Assembly: GCA_028551475.1 (NCBI GenBank)
Contig: CM052356.1
Location: 28,671,884-28,735,883 of the forward strand
Direction of reading: 5' to 3'
DNA length: 64,000 nucleotides
From: Casuarina equisetifolia
Lineage: Eukaryota > Streptophyta > Magnoliopsida > Fagales > Casuarinaceae
This document shows positions 25,901 through 41,461 of the stretch, in pieces. Within the stretch, counting starts at the first letter, position 1, and each line of letters starts with the position of its first letter. Made by a program: the position numbers and the translations under genes. Below the pieces are notes generated by a model, which searched no databases, had not been told where the DNA came from, and saw only the letters and a program-made list of their open reading frames with translations.

Positions 25901-28367
25901 TAGAATCAAAGAAGGGGAGAGTATTTTGGGTCAAATTACAAGCAAAGGGAAAAGATATTTATACGACTGCTTCTGCGACCAACTCAAACAAGAAAGACGC
26001 TAATAGGATTGCTTCGCAAAACTTAGTCACAAAGTTGAATGTAAAGCCTATGTGTCTACTTTGTGCTTTTCTGCCAGCTGTGTCCATTCTTATCAAATTA
26101 TCATTCTTTCATTTTTTTTTTCCCTTTCTTACCTCAAAATTGAAAGAAGTGAATATTGCCTGTAATGGCAGTAAGGAGTAAATATTGTCACCTGGCTTAT
26201 CTGCTTCACCTATCCATCCCCCACCCGACCAGCTCACACAAGAGAAAGAGAGAAAAAAAGTAAAGTCTGTCTGCTTTGAAAAGTTGGTACATCTGGTGAA
26301 TGGTGACCTTTGTTTATATTCTATTGTAGTTGTTTGTATTTTCAAGCCAAAACTTGTTGGCCCTTTCGACTACATCAATTCACACTGAGAGACTATGATA
26401 TGTCCAATTGACTAATGTAGTGTCATCATTTGCATGTCAGCCTAGTAGAGTTTATTAGTCAACACTAGTTTGTGTGTAGCTGTGTATTCGTGAGTGGTAA
26501 GCAGCCTACTGTGGTTTTGGGTTCTTTTCTCTAGCACACCATTCTAATTGCAATGGGACGTTAGAACATGAAATTGAATATCAGATGGGCATTGATATTC
26601 TTTAGTGGCTTCTTTATTTCAAATGTTCCTTTTGGGTGCCCCTTTTGGTCATCCGATGTGTTTGCTTGTCCCTATTTTTGAGCATGGCGTTTGGTATGTT
26701 AAGATAGTCTTGTTTGATTTTTTACATTAGGACTGAGAAGTGATTTGTAGATCAAAGTATCATGCTTCTTATTTGTCCCCAAACTTGATCTATATTGTTC
26801 GTACTACAGACACATTTTATTGTTTCATCCTTTATTCCTTCTATGTCTAGAATCTCTTGTTCTCATTGGCTTTGGATTTGCAGGCTCAGGGCTACACACC
26901 CAAGACAAAACCTTTGGAGGAAGTTTTAAAGTCGAGCTGCAAGATGGAAGCCAAACTGATTGGATATGATGAGAAACCAATTGCTGTACAGGCCCTTAGT
27001 GAAACCACATTTGAAAAATTATCAATACAACAACCTTTTAGCGGGGATGTTGAACCCAGAATTTGTCCTCTCAGCAAAGCATCCGATAATGCTACTAACT
27101 ACATAACACCTGTTATTGCACAATCATTTGGAGCCTTAACAGAGGAGCCCTGCCAGACAGTTGAAGATAATAGCTGTGACCTAAACTCCCAAACCACAGG
27201 TATAGTTCTTCTAGTTGTTGGCTATGAATTATGGAGCAAGTGTTTAATTTTCATTCTCTAAAAATTTAAAATGATCTTCCAGATGGGTTCAAAGGAACAG
27301 AAAAATCACTTTTGTATGAAATCTGTGCTGCAAACTACTGGAAGCCCCCTTCATTTGAATGTTGCAAGGAGGAGGGACCCAGCCACTTAAAGTTGTAAGT
27401 GCATGAGTAAATATTTTTTTTTTGGGCAAGACTATTATCATGGACTTGAAGTTGTGAATCCTTGGGCAAGACCATTTGTTTCCTTATTCGTTTCTTGGAT
27501 CTCATTTAATATATAACTGAAATAGATATTCAAATAGAAAATGAAGTTGTCTCAGTTTGTTGAATGACGGTCGTGTATGTAGCTGGATGTCCATCAAATT
27601 TTTGGGAGGTAGCCACCCATATATAGTAGCTAGATACAGAAACCCATCTTAAAATGCTGAATTGTTATGAAAAACTTACCTTTGCAACTTTCTATTGGAT
27701 TTTCCAGACATTGAAGGCATGGTAATGCAAACAGAACCTCATTCAATTTAGCTGGCTTCCGAATAAATATTTTCTAATGACTTAAAGCATTGATGCTGAG
27801 AAAAGTAGTTTCTATCAGTTTTATGGGCGAAACATAGTATGGTTTGTTTTACAGGTTGAAAAATGAGATCTTTATTGGAAATACACTGTATTCCTATTTT
27901 CAAGGTCGCAGTTTGTTTCTTTACCTCATACAACTGGCCAAACACATTTTGTTAAGGAGATCATGTGGGGCTTTCCCATTTTTATATATATCTTGCATGG
28001 GACGAAGTTATTCCCTGTATTTATAATGAGACCTACATTTATTGCAGTAGATCTTTCTGTCTTTGGTGATAGGTCACTTGGAAGTCATTTCAAGAACATT
28101 GTAATTTCTGTCCAGTTTGCTGTTTTCTTTTTCTGTTCCACACAACAGCAATATGAACTGAACTACTTATGAATTTGGCTACTTCTTCATTCCTCAATTC
28201 GGGTATTCTGCAGATTCACATTCAAGGTTGTTGTGGAGATACAAGACGCCCCAGATGTGATTCTGGAGTGCTTTGGATCACCGCGGTCGAAGAAGAAAGA
28301 TGCAATGGAGCATGCAGCGGAAGGGGCCGTTTGGTACTTAAAGCAGAAAGGATACGCTCCAACATGA
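10977..28367 (+). CDS. DCL4: Dicer-like 4 endoribonuclease, complete (25 exons)
   Basis: Exons: 10977-11161, 11680-11857, 12461-12571, 13196-13336, 13441-13513, 14447-14511, 15246-15389, 15476-15604, 17205-17343, 17552-17648, 18782-18974, 19823-19983, 20081-20287, 20407-20669, 20777-21051, 21126-21547, 21804-21904, 23330-23538, 23703-23912, 24568-25023, 25137-25409, 25714-26040, 26884-27199, 27283-27394, 28214-28367 (4941 nt, 1646 aa; all junctions in frame). Domains: DExH helicase with GTGCGKT (81-87) and DECH (187-190); helicase C block ending [16 protein letters not shown]; Dicer dimerisation domain (about 608-695); PAZ (about 790-960); RNase IIIa with ERLEILGD (1048-1055) and D1163/E1166; RNase IIIb with RLEFLGD (1254-1260) and D1348/E1351; dsRBDs near 1390-1453 and 1570-1646. 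Two dsRBDs and the helicase block fit DCL4 rather than DCL2. DCL4 makes 21-nt siRNAs for trans-acting siRNA and antiviral silencing in the nucleus. All catalytic residues are present. The junctions of exons 16/17 and 18/19 are the least certain. Confidence 0.95.
15605..17204 (+). other. Intron 8 of DCL4 (1.6 kb) with 21-G run
   Basis: The longest DCL4 intron. It holds G runs at 16279-16284, 16287-16290 and 16296-16316 in the sense strand and is otherwise T-rich with no gene. Confidence 0.7.
16296..16316 (+). repeat. Homopolymer of 21 G
   Basis: An uninterrupted run of 21 guanines preceded within 20 bases by runs of six and four, in the sense strand of DCL4 intron 8. The exact length may be an assembly estimate. 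Confidence 0.85.
22300..22425 (-). mobile_element. tRNA-derived SINE-like element in DCL4 intron 17
   Basis: Read on the minus strand, the block begins with GGGGTGTCC, has a pol III A-box-like TGGCTTAGTGA (22401-22411) and a B box GGTTCGACACC (22354-22364), about 37 bases apart, as in tRNA-headed SINEs. It runs on into a C/T-rich body and an A/T-rich tail (22300-22325 on the plus strand, with TTTA repeats). It is not a tRNA gene: no acceptor stem or anticodon arm of normal form can be drawn. Target duplications are obscured by the simple AT tail. Confidence 0.6.
22612..22656 (+). repeat. Purine-rich AAAAAAGAAG microsatellite
   Basis: A run of A and G only, with AAAAAAGAAG units, in DCL4 intron 17 downstream of the SINE-like element. 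Confidence 0.7.
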
Positions 28368-29132
28368 TAGACGAAAATTTTTGTTGCTGAAATAGAATGA
28401 AACCCTGAGCCGGTTACAGTTTTTGTACTGAAATCTCTATTCTGAACCCTTGTTGTGCAATAAAGAGCTAGAGTATGTATCAGTGAACTTCATGGTCAGC
28501 TGTTCTTGTAAACTATGTGCTGTTCATGCCATTTCTCCATTGCTGCGCAGAGAGAGAAGCAACAAAATTGCAGGGTCTCAAAGATACAAGCGAAAACTGC
28601 CAAGTGGGAGTAGTTCCTCCAAGCCTCTGAAGGCAAAGCCAAATGGTCATGGATGAACAAACACAACTTGCATGTCATGTTCTCTAATTGATTCGAAAAT
28701 TATGCTACATAAAACAGTAATGACTACCTGTGTTGTTATACCTAGGCATCAATCTGCGGATAACTCCTCTGCATGATGTGATTAATCTATGCATCCAGAA
28801 CAAAACAGTAAATCTGTTCATCAAGCCCAGGAAGAAAAAGTTTTTTTTTTTTGTTTATTAAATTATAAACCAAAAAAAGATGAACTTTGTAATTTTATCT
28901 TTATAAAATGCGAGAGGATAATGGGATAATGTAAATGACTTTCATTAATTTGGTTTTATAATTGAATATTCGGAAGAAACGTACGTGCTTCGGCCCACGT
29001 GGCAGGTGCCCACGCACTCTTCTTTTCCCGCCAAATCCTTCCCGCCAAACATAAAACCTACCACGAAGTGCCGTTTCTTCCGCTAGAGCAAGAGACAGAG
29101 AGAGGGAGAGTGAGAAAGAGGCAGAGGACGAG
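28368..29132 (+). other. DCL4 3' flank and MCM5 promoter
   Basis: The first half should contain the DCL4 3' UTR. A small open frame at 28450-28656 shows no domain. The second half carries a G-box-like CCACGTGG near 28995-29002, two E2F-type sites (29023-29050) and a purine-rich presumed leader just before the MCM5 ATG. Confidence 0.6.
29023..29050 (+). promoter_or_regulatory. Two tandem E2F-type sites upstream of MCM5
   Basis: TTTTCCCGCCAAA at 29023-29035 and CTTCCCGCCAAAC at 29038-29050 both contain the E2F core TTCCCGCC in the same orientation. They start 110 and 95 bases before the ATG at 29133. Established knowledge: E2F-DP factors drive MCM genes at G1/S in plants through such sites. 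Confidence 0.8.
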
Positions 29133-35020
<5,888 letters not shown>

Positions 35021-35838
35021 TCTCTCGCTCGTTTTCCCTGACCTATAATAGATGATAACTAATGTATGCTTCTGTACTTCTACATGAATTTTATGGTTCA
35101 CTTGCCAAGCTCTGTAAGTAATGTTAGTAATGTTAGTAATGCTAATACTATTATGTTACGACTGATCAAATGGAGTTTTCCCCGGAGGTCTGGAAGTTGG
35201 GAAAGTTTGAATTCTTGCTGTGGTCGATTTGGTTAATGACTTTACTGTCGATTCATGTTGAGATCATGGTTAGTCAAAAAACACCTTTGCAGTTCAAAAT
35301 TAGCCTCAAAATTACTGATAATGGCGAGTTATATAACTCAACTGCTTTGTCAAAAAATTCAAGTCTAAAGTTAGTTTTAATATATTTTATTTGAATATTA
35401 TTATTAATTTAAAGTTATAATAAACTTGTAACAAATTAGGTTGACTCTTGTATCATTTGTTATATGTTTCAATTATTATGTCAAAATTTAATTTTTAATC
35501 ATTCTCAACTTAATCCTTGTAAACCCAAGTTTGTTACAGCAGCATAAGCCGGTAATATTGAATAATCTAAACCCAAAAATGCATCTTAGATTCGGCTTAG
35601 AATTCATGCACAGAAATTGATACTTGGCATAGCTATTTCTCAAATTGCCTAGTTAATGCTCAGTGTCTGAGCCAGTTCCTTCTGTGCACTAGAAGGAAAG
35701 GTTGGCTACTATTTGCACGTTAAAAGGCCATTTTGAGTAGCATGGGCTTCAATGGGAAAACACCAAGACAGGGATGACGCCTAGGTCGATAATGGCTTAA
35801 TGAATTGAGTTGTTCGATATTTAAGAAATTTTGACATG
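35021..35838. other. MCM5 3' flank up to the retrotransposon, no gene
   Basis: AT-rich sequence that should hold the MCM5 3' UTR in its first part. Short open frames here (for example 35170-35394) show no similarity I can recognise. Confidence 0.6.
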
Positions 35839-35843
35839 GTTAG
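35839..35843. repeat. 5-bp target-site duplication GTTAG, left copy
   Basis: Identical to the right copy at 41365-41369 and directly beside the TG start of the left LTR. Five bases is the usual length for copia integrases. Confidence 0.75.
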
Positions 35844-35945
35844 TGTTTGAAGATGAGCTGCTCCACGTCAGCTGCCACCTCAGCATTCCCGACAGAGAAG
35901 ATAGCTACAGGCCTGCTTTGCACTGCAGCTGTGCTCTGTTCGGCC
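35844..35945 (+). repeat. Remnant of 5' LTR
   Basis: Aligns with the first 95-100 bases of the 3' LTR. Beyond about 35945 the similarity stops, although the 3' LTR continues for another 250 bases. Confidence 0.75.
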
Positions 35946-36565
35946 ACAGAATTGAAGATTTCGACCACTTCTTCATCTCCGACACTCGTAGAACACCTCT
36001 GCGACAAAGTCTGATCTCCCGCTCAAAAATGACATCGTTTTTTTGTTAAAACGAACTCCTAATCAGAAACGACATTGTTTAAGCAACACTGCCTATATAT
36101 ACCCTAACTTCATCAATACGTCGTCGTTGGGTTTTTACTTGCCCTAAACTCATCAAGTAGAACAACGTCGTTCTCCATCCTCCTTATAAACGGTTGAACA
36201 CGATGCCGTTGAAGACCTTTGCCCTAATCTGCCCACGCAGAAACGACGTCATCACCACTGCGGTCAATTTTTGCCCTAGCACGAAACGGCACCGTTTGAC
36301 CATCGTGCCTAAATTGATGGCCAATGATTGTTCCGTCCGCACTGGCAGCTAGTCCAGCGGAGCTCAACTGTACGTGCCACCACACCATAGTTACATGAGG
36401 CGAAATGTGCCACCTCCTAAGTCGCCTCTAATCCATCAAACTTCGTTGCGAGCTGACACTTCGCCGCATCGCAATTTTGAAGAAAACAACAATCGGGTCT
36501 GAGTTGAACTCGACTTCACCGACCCGCTCTATCTGCCCATTGGAGACACCAATTTTCTTACTCTA
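35946..36565 (+). repeat. Leader region with repeated AACGACGTCGTT-like motif
   Basis: Contains several variants of a near-palindromic AACGACGTCGTT motif, for example near 36028, 36069, 36119, 36163, 36200, 36241 and 36283. Several are accompanied by TGCCCTA. No coding frame and no clear primer-binding site are seen. Confidence 0.5.
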
Positions 36566-37560
36566 GTGACTGTGAAACTGACCGGTGCCTCGAATTATGC
36601 CGTCTGGTACAAGACGATGCTGATTTTGTTGTCGATCAAGAACAAGCTTGTCTTCGTCGATAGGTCCTACCCAAAGCTGGAGGACGCACCGCTTCTGCCA
36701 CTCTGGGAGCGATGCAATCAGGTTTGTTGGGGCTGGATTCTGAACTTAATCACAGAGGAGCTCCATGGCGACCTGATTTACACTCATTCCACCGTAAAAC
36801 TTTGGGCCAAGCTCCGCGCCCGGTACAACCAGGTTAACTTGAGTCGAATCTATGACCTAATCACCCATCTTTGGCACATCAGGCAAGGGGGAAAACTTGA
36901 TTTCGGTGTTCTTAGGCCAGCTCCGTGAGCTTTGGGAAGAATATAAGTCACTTATAGAGCTTAAGAAGCCGAAAATTTTGCTTTATCTGTCGTGCGTCCA
37001 CCATTAAGAGAAGATGAAATTTTACTAGTTCATGCACGGCGTCGATAGGGTCAATTCGGCTGTCCAAGACCAAATTTTCATGATGAATATGCTTCTCAAC
37101 GTTTTTCAAGCCTATTCGATCCTAATCAAGGCCTAGTACCGGCGGATGAAGGCGGGGAAGACGACCATTGATTACAGCTTTGTTGTGACGAACACTTCGC
37201 CCAATGCAACAAGCTCATTCAAATGGTCAGCACTTGTTGCAACAGAATGGCCTATCGCGGCGACATCAGCACAGTCAGCACTGACCAAGAATGGCGCGTC
37301 ATTCTCACTTGAAGCCGCACAAAACGACAAGTTGTTTAAAGGCTGCGAAAACGATAGGTTGTTTAGGGCTAACGACGTGTTGTACAGGGCAGTTGAAAAA
37401 TACCAAATTTACGGCCGAAAGAATCACACCCGGGAAAATTGCTACTGTCTCACTGGCCCCTAGTGTGAATACTGCAAGAATTATGGGCATGAACGCAAAG
37501 AATGCTACAACCTAAACGGGTACCTTCCAGGACACAAGCACTACAAGGTGGAAGGAAAAA
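36566..37560 (+). pseudogene. copia gag remnant
   Basis: Translation from 36566 gives the N-terminal gag signature of plant copia elements (LTGASNYAVWYKTML, then LWERCNQVCWGWILNLI). Frame breaks follow near 36928. Degenerate Cys-His knuckle sequence appears at about 37400-37515 in two frames, interrupted by a stop. It cannot encode a full gag. Confidence 0.75.
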
Positions 37561-40500
37561 CCAATTTAGTGGCCGATGATTCAGATTATGTCTTCATCAC
37601 CAAACTGACTACTAACGATTCATGAAATTTGTCATAAAGAACTTCGAAGATAGCCATGCTTACTTAGCTGAAGGTACGTCTAATTTCCTCAATCGAGTTT
37701 GGATTATTGATTCTGATACTAATGATCATATGACTGCAAACTTAAATTGCTTAGGCTCTATTGCATCATGCACATCTAGATCTAGGAAAGTTAAATTTCC
37801 TAATGGTGATAATGCATTGGTTACTCACATTGGCAACACCCACATCTCCAAGCATCTCAAATTGAATATTGTCTTATATTCCCCTGATTTTAAATTCAAT
37901 TTGATATTTGTTTCTAAATTTGTCTCGATAACAATTCTCGAATTATCCTCTACATTGAATTTTGTGTATTTCAGGACATTTTAACGAGTGATGTCAAGGG
38001 CCTGGGTAGGATGAAAAATGGGCTTTATTTCTTTGTTGCCTTATCTACTAGGAAAGACTCATCCACACTTGGAACTCCAAATTCACATTTTGTAAACTCT
38101 TTATCAAGTTGTACTACTTTTGATTTCAAACTTTGGCATTGTCATTTTAGACACATGTCGGATGCAAAATTTAAATTTATCAAAAAACTTCCTTTTCAAA
38201 ATTATTCTCTTGATAAATTTTGTGATATTTGTCCATTTGCGAAACAAACTCGCAAACCCTTTTCGATGCACGATCACACAGCGCAACGGTTCTTTGACTT
38301 GATACACATTGATGTTTGGGGACCATATCGAACTCCCAATCATGATGGGTTGAGATACTTTGTCACCATTGTCGATGATTTTTCATGAGAAATATGGACG
38401 TTCCTTATGAAAACAAAGGATGAAACTTTTCCAAAAAGAGAAGAGTTTCTCAATCTCGTCCATAATCAGTTTGACACAAATGTCAAACACATTTGGACCG
38501 ACAATGCTCTTGATTTCCTTAATCACAACACCAAAAATCTTTTTTCATCTCAGGGAATCACACAGGAAAGCTCATGTGTACACACTCCCTAACAAAACGG
38601 TGTTGTAAAGCGTAAACATCGTCATATCCTGGATGTAGCACGAGCGCTCAAATTTCAGGCTCACCTCCCCATTAAATTTTGGGGAGAATGCATTCTCACA
38701 GCCATATATCTCATCAACAAGATGCCATCCTCTATTTTAGATGGGGTTACATCCTACGAGAAATTATTTGGGAAAGCCTCCAAGATTTCTCACCTTAGGG
38801 TTTTTAGATGTCTCTACTATGCCACCACTGTAGGACCCAGAGACAAATTCGCTCCACGAGCGACACCATGCATCTTTATGGGATATGCATCTAGTCAAAA
38901 GGGATATAGACTTTATGACCTTGAAATGCAACATTTCTTTGTCAATAAGGATGTCACATTCCACGAGGACACCTTTTCCTTCCCACGTACTAGCCCTAGA
39001 TCACAGTCCACACACCTTGTCCCTTTGACAGATCACGTCACAGAGGATCCAGGATTTCATCAATCAACGCCAATCGGCAAGTGCTCCAGCTCAACCCCCA
39101 CTTCGGGTGAGCACATATTTACTCCACCAAAGCCTACACCCTCTTCACGCCGAACATCTGTCCTTCCACCACCATCAGCTAAGTCATATGATTTCTTTTC
39201 TAATGAGGGCGAACTAGAATCCTCATCACTAGCTGAGCCCTCAGAGCCTTCAACTGCCATGATCCTGAGGCAATCTACTAGAGTCTCCTGACCACCACTA
39301 TGGTCTAATGATTATGTCTGCCCTACCATTAATACTCTTGAAAGCACATCTTCAGAATACCCACTTTCAGTTTTCATTTCATATGATCCCCTTTCTTCCA
39401 TCACCCAAGCCTTCATTGCCTCCATTTCATTTGAAATTGTACCTACCTATTACCATAAGGCAGTTTGCAATCCTAGATGGCAAGATGCCATGACACAAGA
39501 GATCACGGCATTGGAGGCAAACAACATTTGGGAGATTGTGGACCTTTCACCTGAAAGGAAAGCTATTGGATGTAAATGGGTGTACAAGAGCAAATACAAT
39601 GCTGATAGGATAGTGGAGAGATATAAAGTCCGTTTTGTGACTAAAGGATTCAGCCAAAAGGAAAGAGTGGACTATCATGATATTTTTACACCAGTGGTAA
39701 AGCATATTACAGTTTGATGTGCCCTCTTATTGGCAACTCAAAATAACTGGAATATTTACCAGATGGATGTTAGCAATGCTTTCCTACAAGGGGACTTACA
39801 TGAAGAAGTATACATGCGCCCTCCTCCTGGCAACATGAACATATTGGAAAGGTGTGTAAGCTCAAATGCTCTATTTATGGACTTAAGCAAGCTGCTCGAC
39901 AATGATATGAAAAGTTCACCATAACTTTACTAGTAGCTGGCTATCAAGACTCCATGCACGACACTTCCCTCTTTGTTAAGAAATGAGGTAACCTCATCGT
40001 CCTCCTCATGATTTATGTTGATGATATCTTCATTACTGGCAGTGACATTAATGACATCAAGGAATTAAAGGCACATTTGCATTCTTCCTTCCACATTAAG
40101 GACTTGGGAGATCTTAAGTTTTTTTTTTAGGTTGAGGTCCTGAGAGATGAGAAGGGCCTTCACTTAAGTCAAAGGCAATACATACTTGAACTGATTGATG
40201 AAATGGGGCTCAGTGGTACAAAACCAGTAGACAACCCTATGGACACAAATCTATCCTTGACCACGACCAAGCACGATCAAAGAGCACATGTCCTACGAGA
40301 TAATGATCCCCTTCTAAATGATTCCCTTAAGTATCAACAACTTATAGGGAAACTGAACTATCTCACGGTCACACAACTAGACATCTCTTATACTGTTCAT
40401 AATATCACTCAGTTCATGCATAAGCCAAAGAAATTTCATTGGGAAGCAACTATTCGACTAGTCAGATATTTGAAGAGCTGTCCAGGAATGAGATTATTCA

Positions 40501-41000
40501 TCCCCTCTTCAGGGGGTTATTAGATGCGCGCCTACTGTGATTCCGACTATGCTACATGTAAGGTAGGTCGGAAGTCCTTGACAGGTTTTTGCATCATGCT
40601 CGGAAACGCCTTCATTTCTTGGAAAACTAAGAAACAGAGGGTGGTCTCTTAATCATCCACAGAGGCCAAATATTGGGCAATGGTAGTCACATCCTACGAG
40701 ATACTATGGTTACTTGGACTTCTTGAAGACATGGGAATCTATGTTCCCCATCTAGTGCAATTATTTTGTGACAATAAGGCTGCCATGGAACTCGCAGCTA
40801 ATCCAATGGTGTATCGATGAACCAAGCATATAGATGTGGATTGTCACTTTATTCGTGAGAAGATTCTCGGGGAATCATCAAGACCGACATGTCAGGACTA
40901 AGGATCAACCAGCTGATCTTCTGATCAAGGCCCTTAGGGCCAATCAGTATGCTCATCTCCTTTCCAAGCTAGGCGTCGTTAACACTTACCGGCCATTAGC
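37561..41000 (+). pseudogene. copia pol remnant (protease/integrase, reverse transcriptase, RNase H)
   Basis: Pieces in order: protease-like WIIDSDTNDHMT (about 37700); GAG-pre-integrase with WHCHFRHMSD (about 38130) and the His/Cys pair; integrase core beginning FFDLIHIDVWGPY (about 38290) and cut by a stop near 38386; integrase C-part at 38722-39291; reverse transcriptase from about 39490 ([41 protein letters not shown]) with the active-site YVDD at about 40015-40026; RNase H region about 40520-40980. At least six stops or shifts separate the pieces, so it is inactive. Confidence 0.85.
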
Positions 41001-41011
41001 TTGAGGGGGCC

Positions 41012-41364
41012 TATTTGAAGATGAGCTGCACCACGTCAACTGCCACCTCAACATCCTCGATAGAGGAGACAGCTACAGGCCTGCTCTGCACCACGGCTCT
41101 GCTCTGCACTGCTCCACCTACAGTTCTAGCACTAGACACAGTTGGTGCTAGTCATAGACAAGCTACTACAGAGGCTACCGGACGTGCTACCGCAACTCCC
41201 CATTGTTCATTTTACCCTTCTTTTCTTCTATTTAATCAGAACCCATTCGTTCTTTGTAAATCATCACGGGAACAATTTCTCATGTAGACTCTTGTAATTT
41301 TGGTTTGCTTGTTAATGAAATTAACGAGATTCACCCGAATCCCTAAATTCCTCATTTCTTTACA
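41012..41364 (+). repeat. 3' LTR (353 bp)
   Basis: Starts right after the polypurine tract with TATTTG, a decayed TGTTTG, and ends with CA followed by the duplicated GTTAG. It lies immediately upstream of the FAD oxidoreductase gene. Confidence 0.75.
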
Positions 41365-41369
41365 GTTAG
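41365..41369. repeat. 5-bp target-site duplication GTTAG, right copy
   Basis: Matches the left copy at 35839-35843 and follows the CA end of the 3' LTR. Confidence 0.75.
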
Positions 41370-41461
41370 TACTTATTCCATTACTTCTAAAATCGTCTAA
41401 ATTATCTGAACAGTCCGGGAAAACAGCTCCTCTCCAGTTCTGAGCAGATAGTAACCGTAGG

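Larger units (their letters stand above)
35839..41369 (+). mobile_element. Decayed Ty1-copia LTR retrotransposon with target-site duplication
   Basis: The element spans 35844-41364 and is flanked by GTTAG at 35839-35843 and 41365-41369. The first 95 bases (TGTTTGAAGATGAGC...) match the start of the 3' LTR at 41012 (TATTTGAAGATGAGC...) with about 14 differences by eye. A polypurine tract (ttgaggggg, 41001-41009) lies just before the 3' LTR, which ends in CA. Domain order gag, integrase, reverse transcriptase, RNase H is that of copia, not gypsy. Many in-frame stops and shifts break the coding parts. The rest of the 5' LTR and the usual Met-tRNA primer-binding site could not be found, so the 5' end is rearranged or diverged. 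Confidence 0.88.

Noticed and set aside
28450-28656. Small open frame just after the DCL4 stop
   Set aside because: No dsRBD or other motif; the DCL4 C-terminus is complete without it, so it is 3' UTR.
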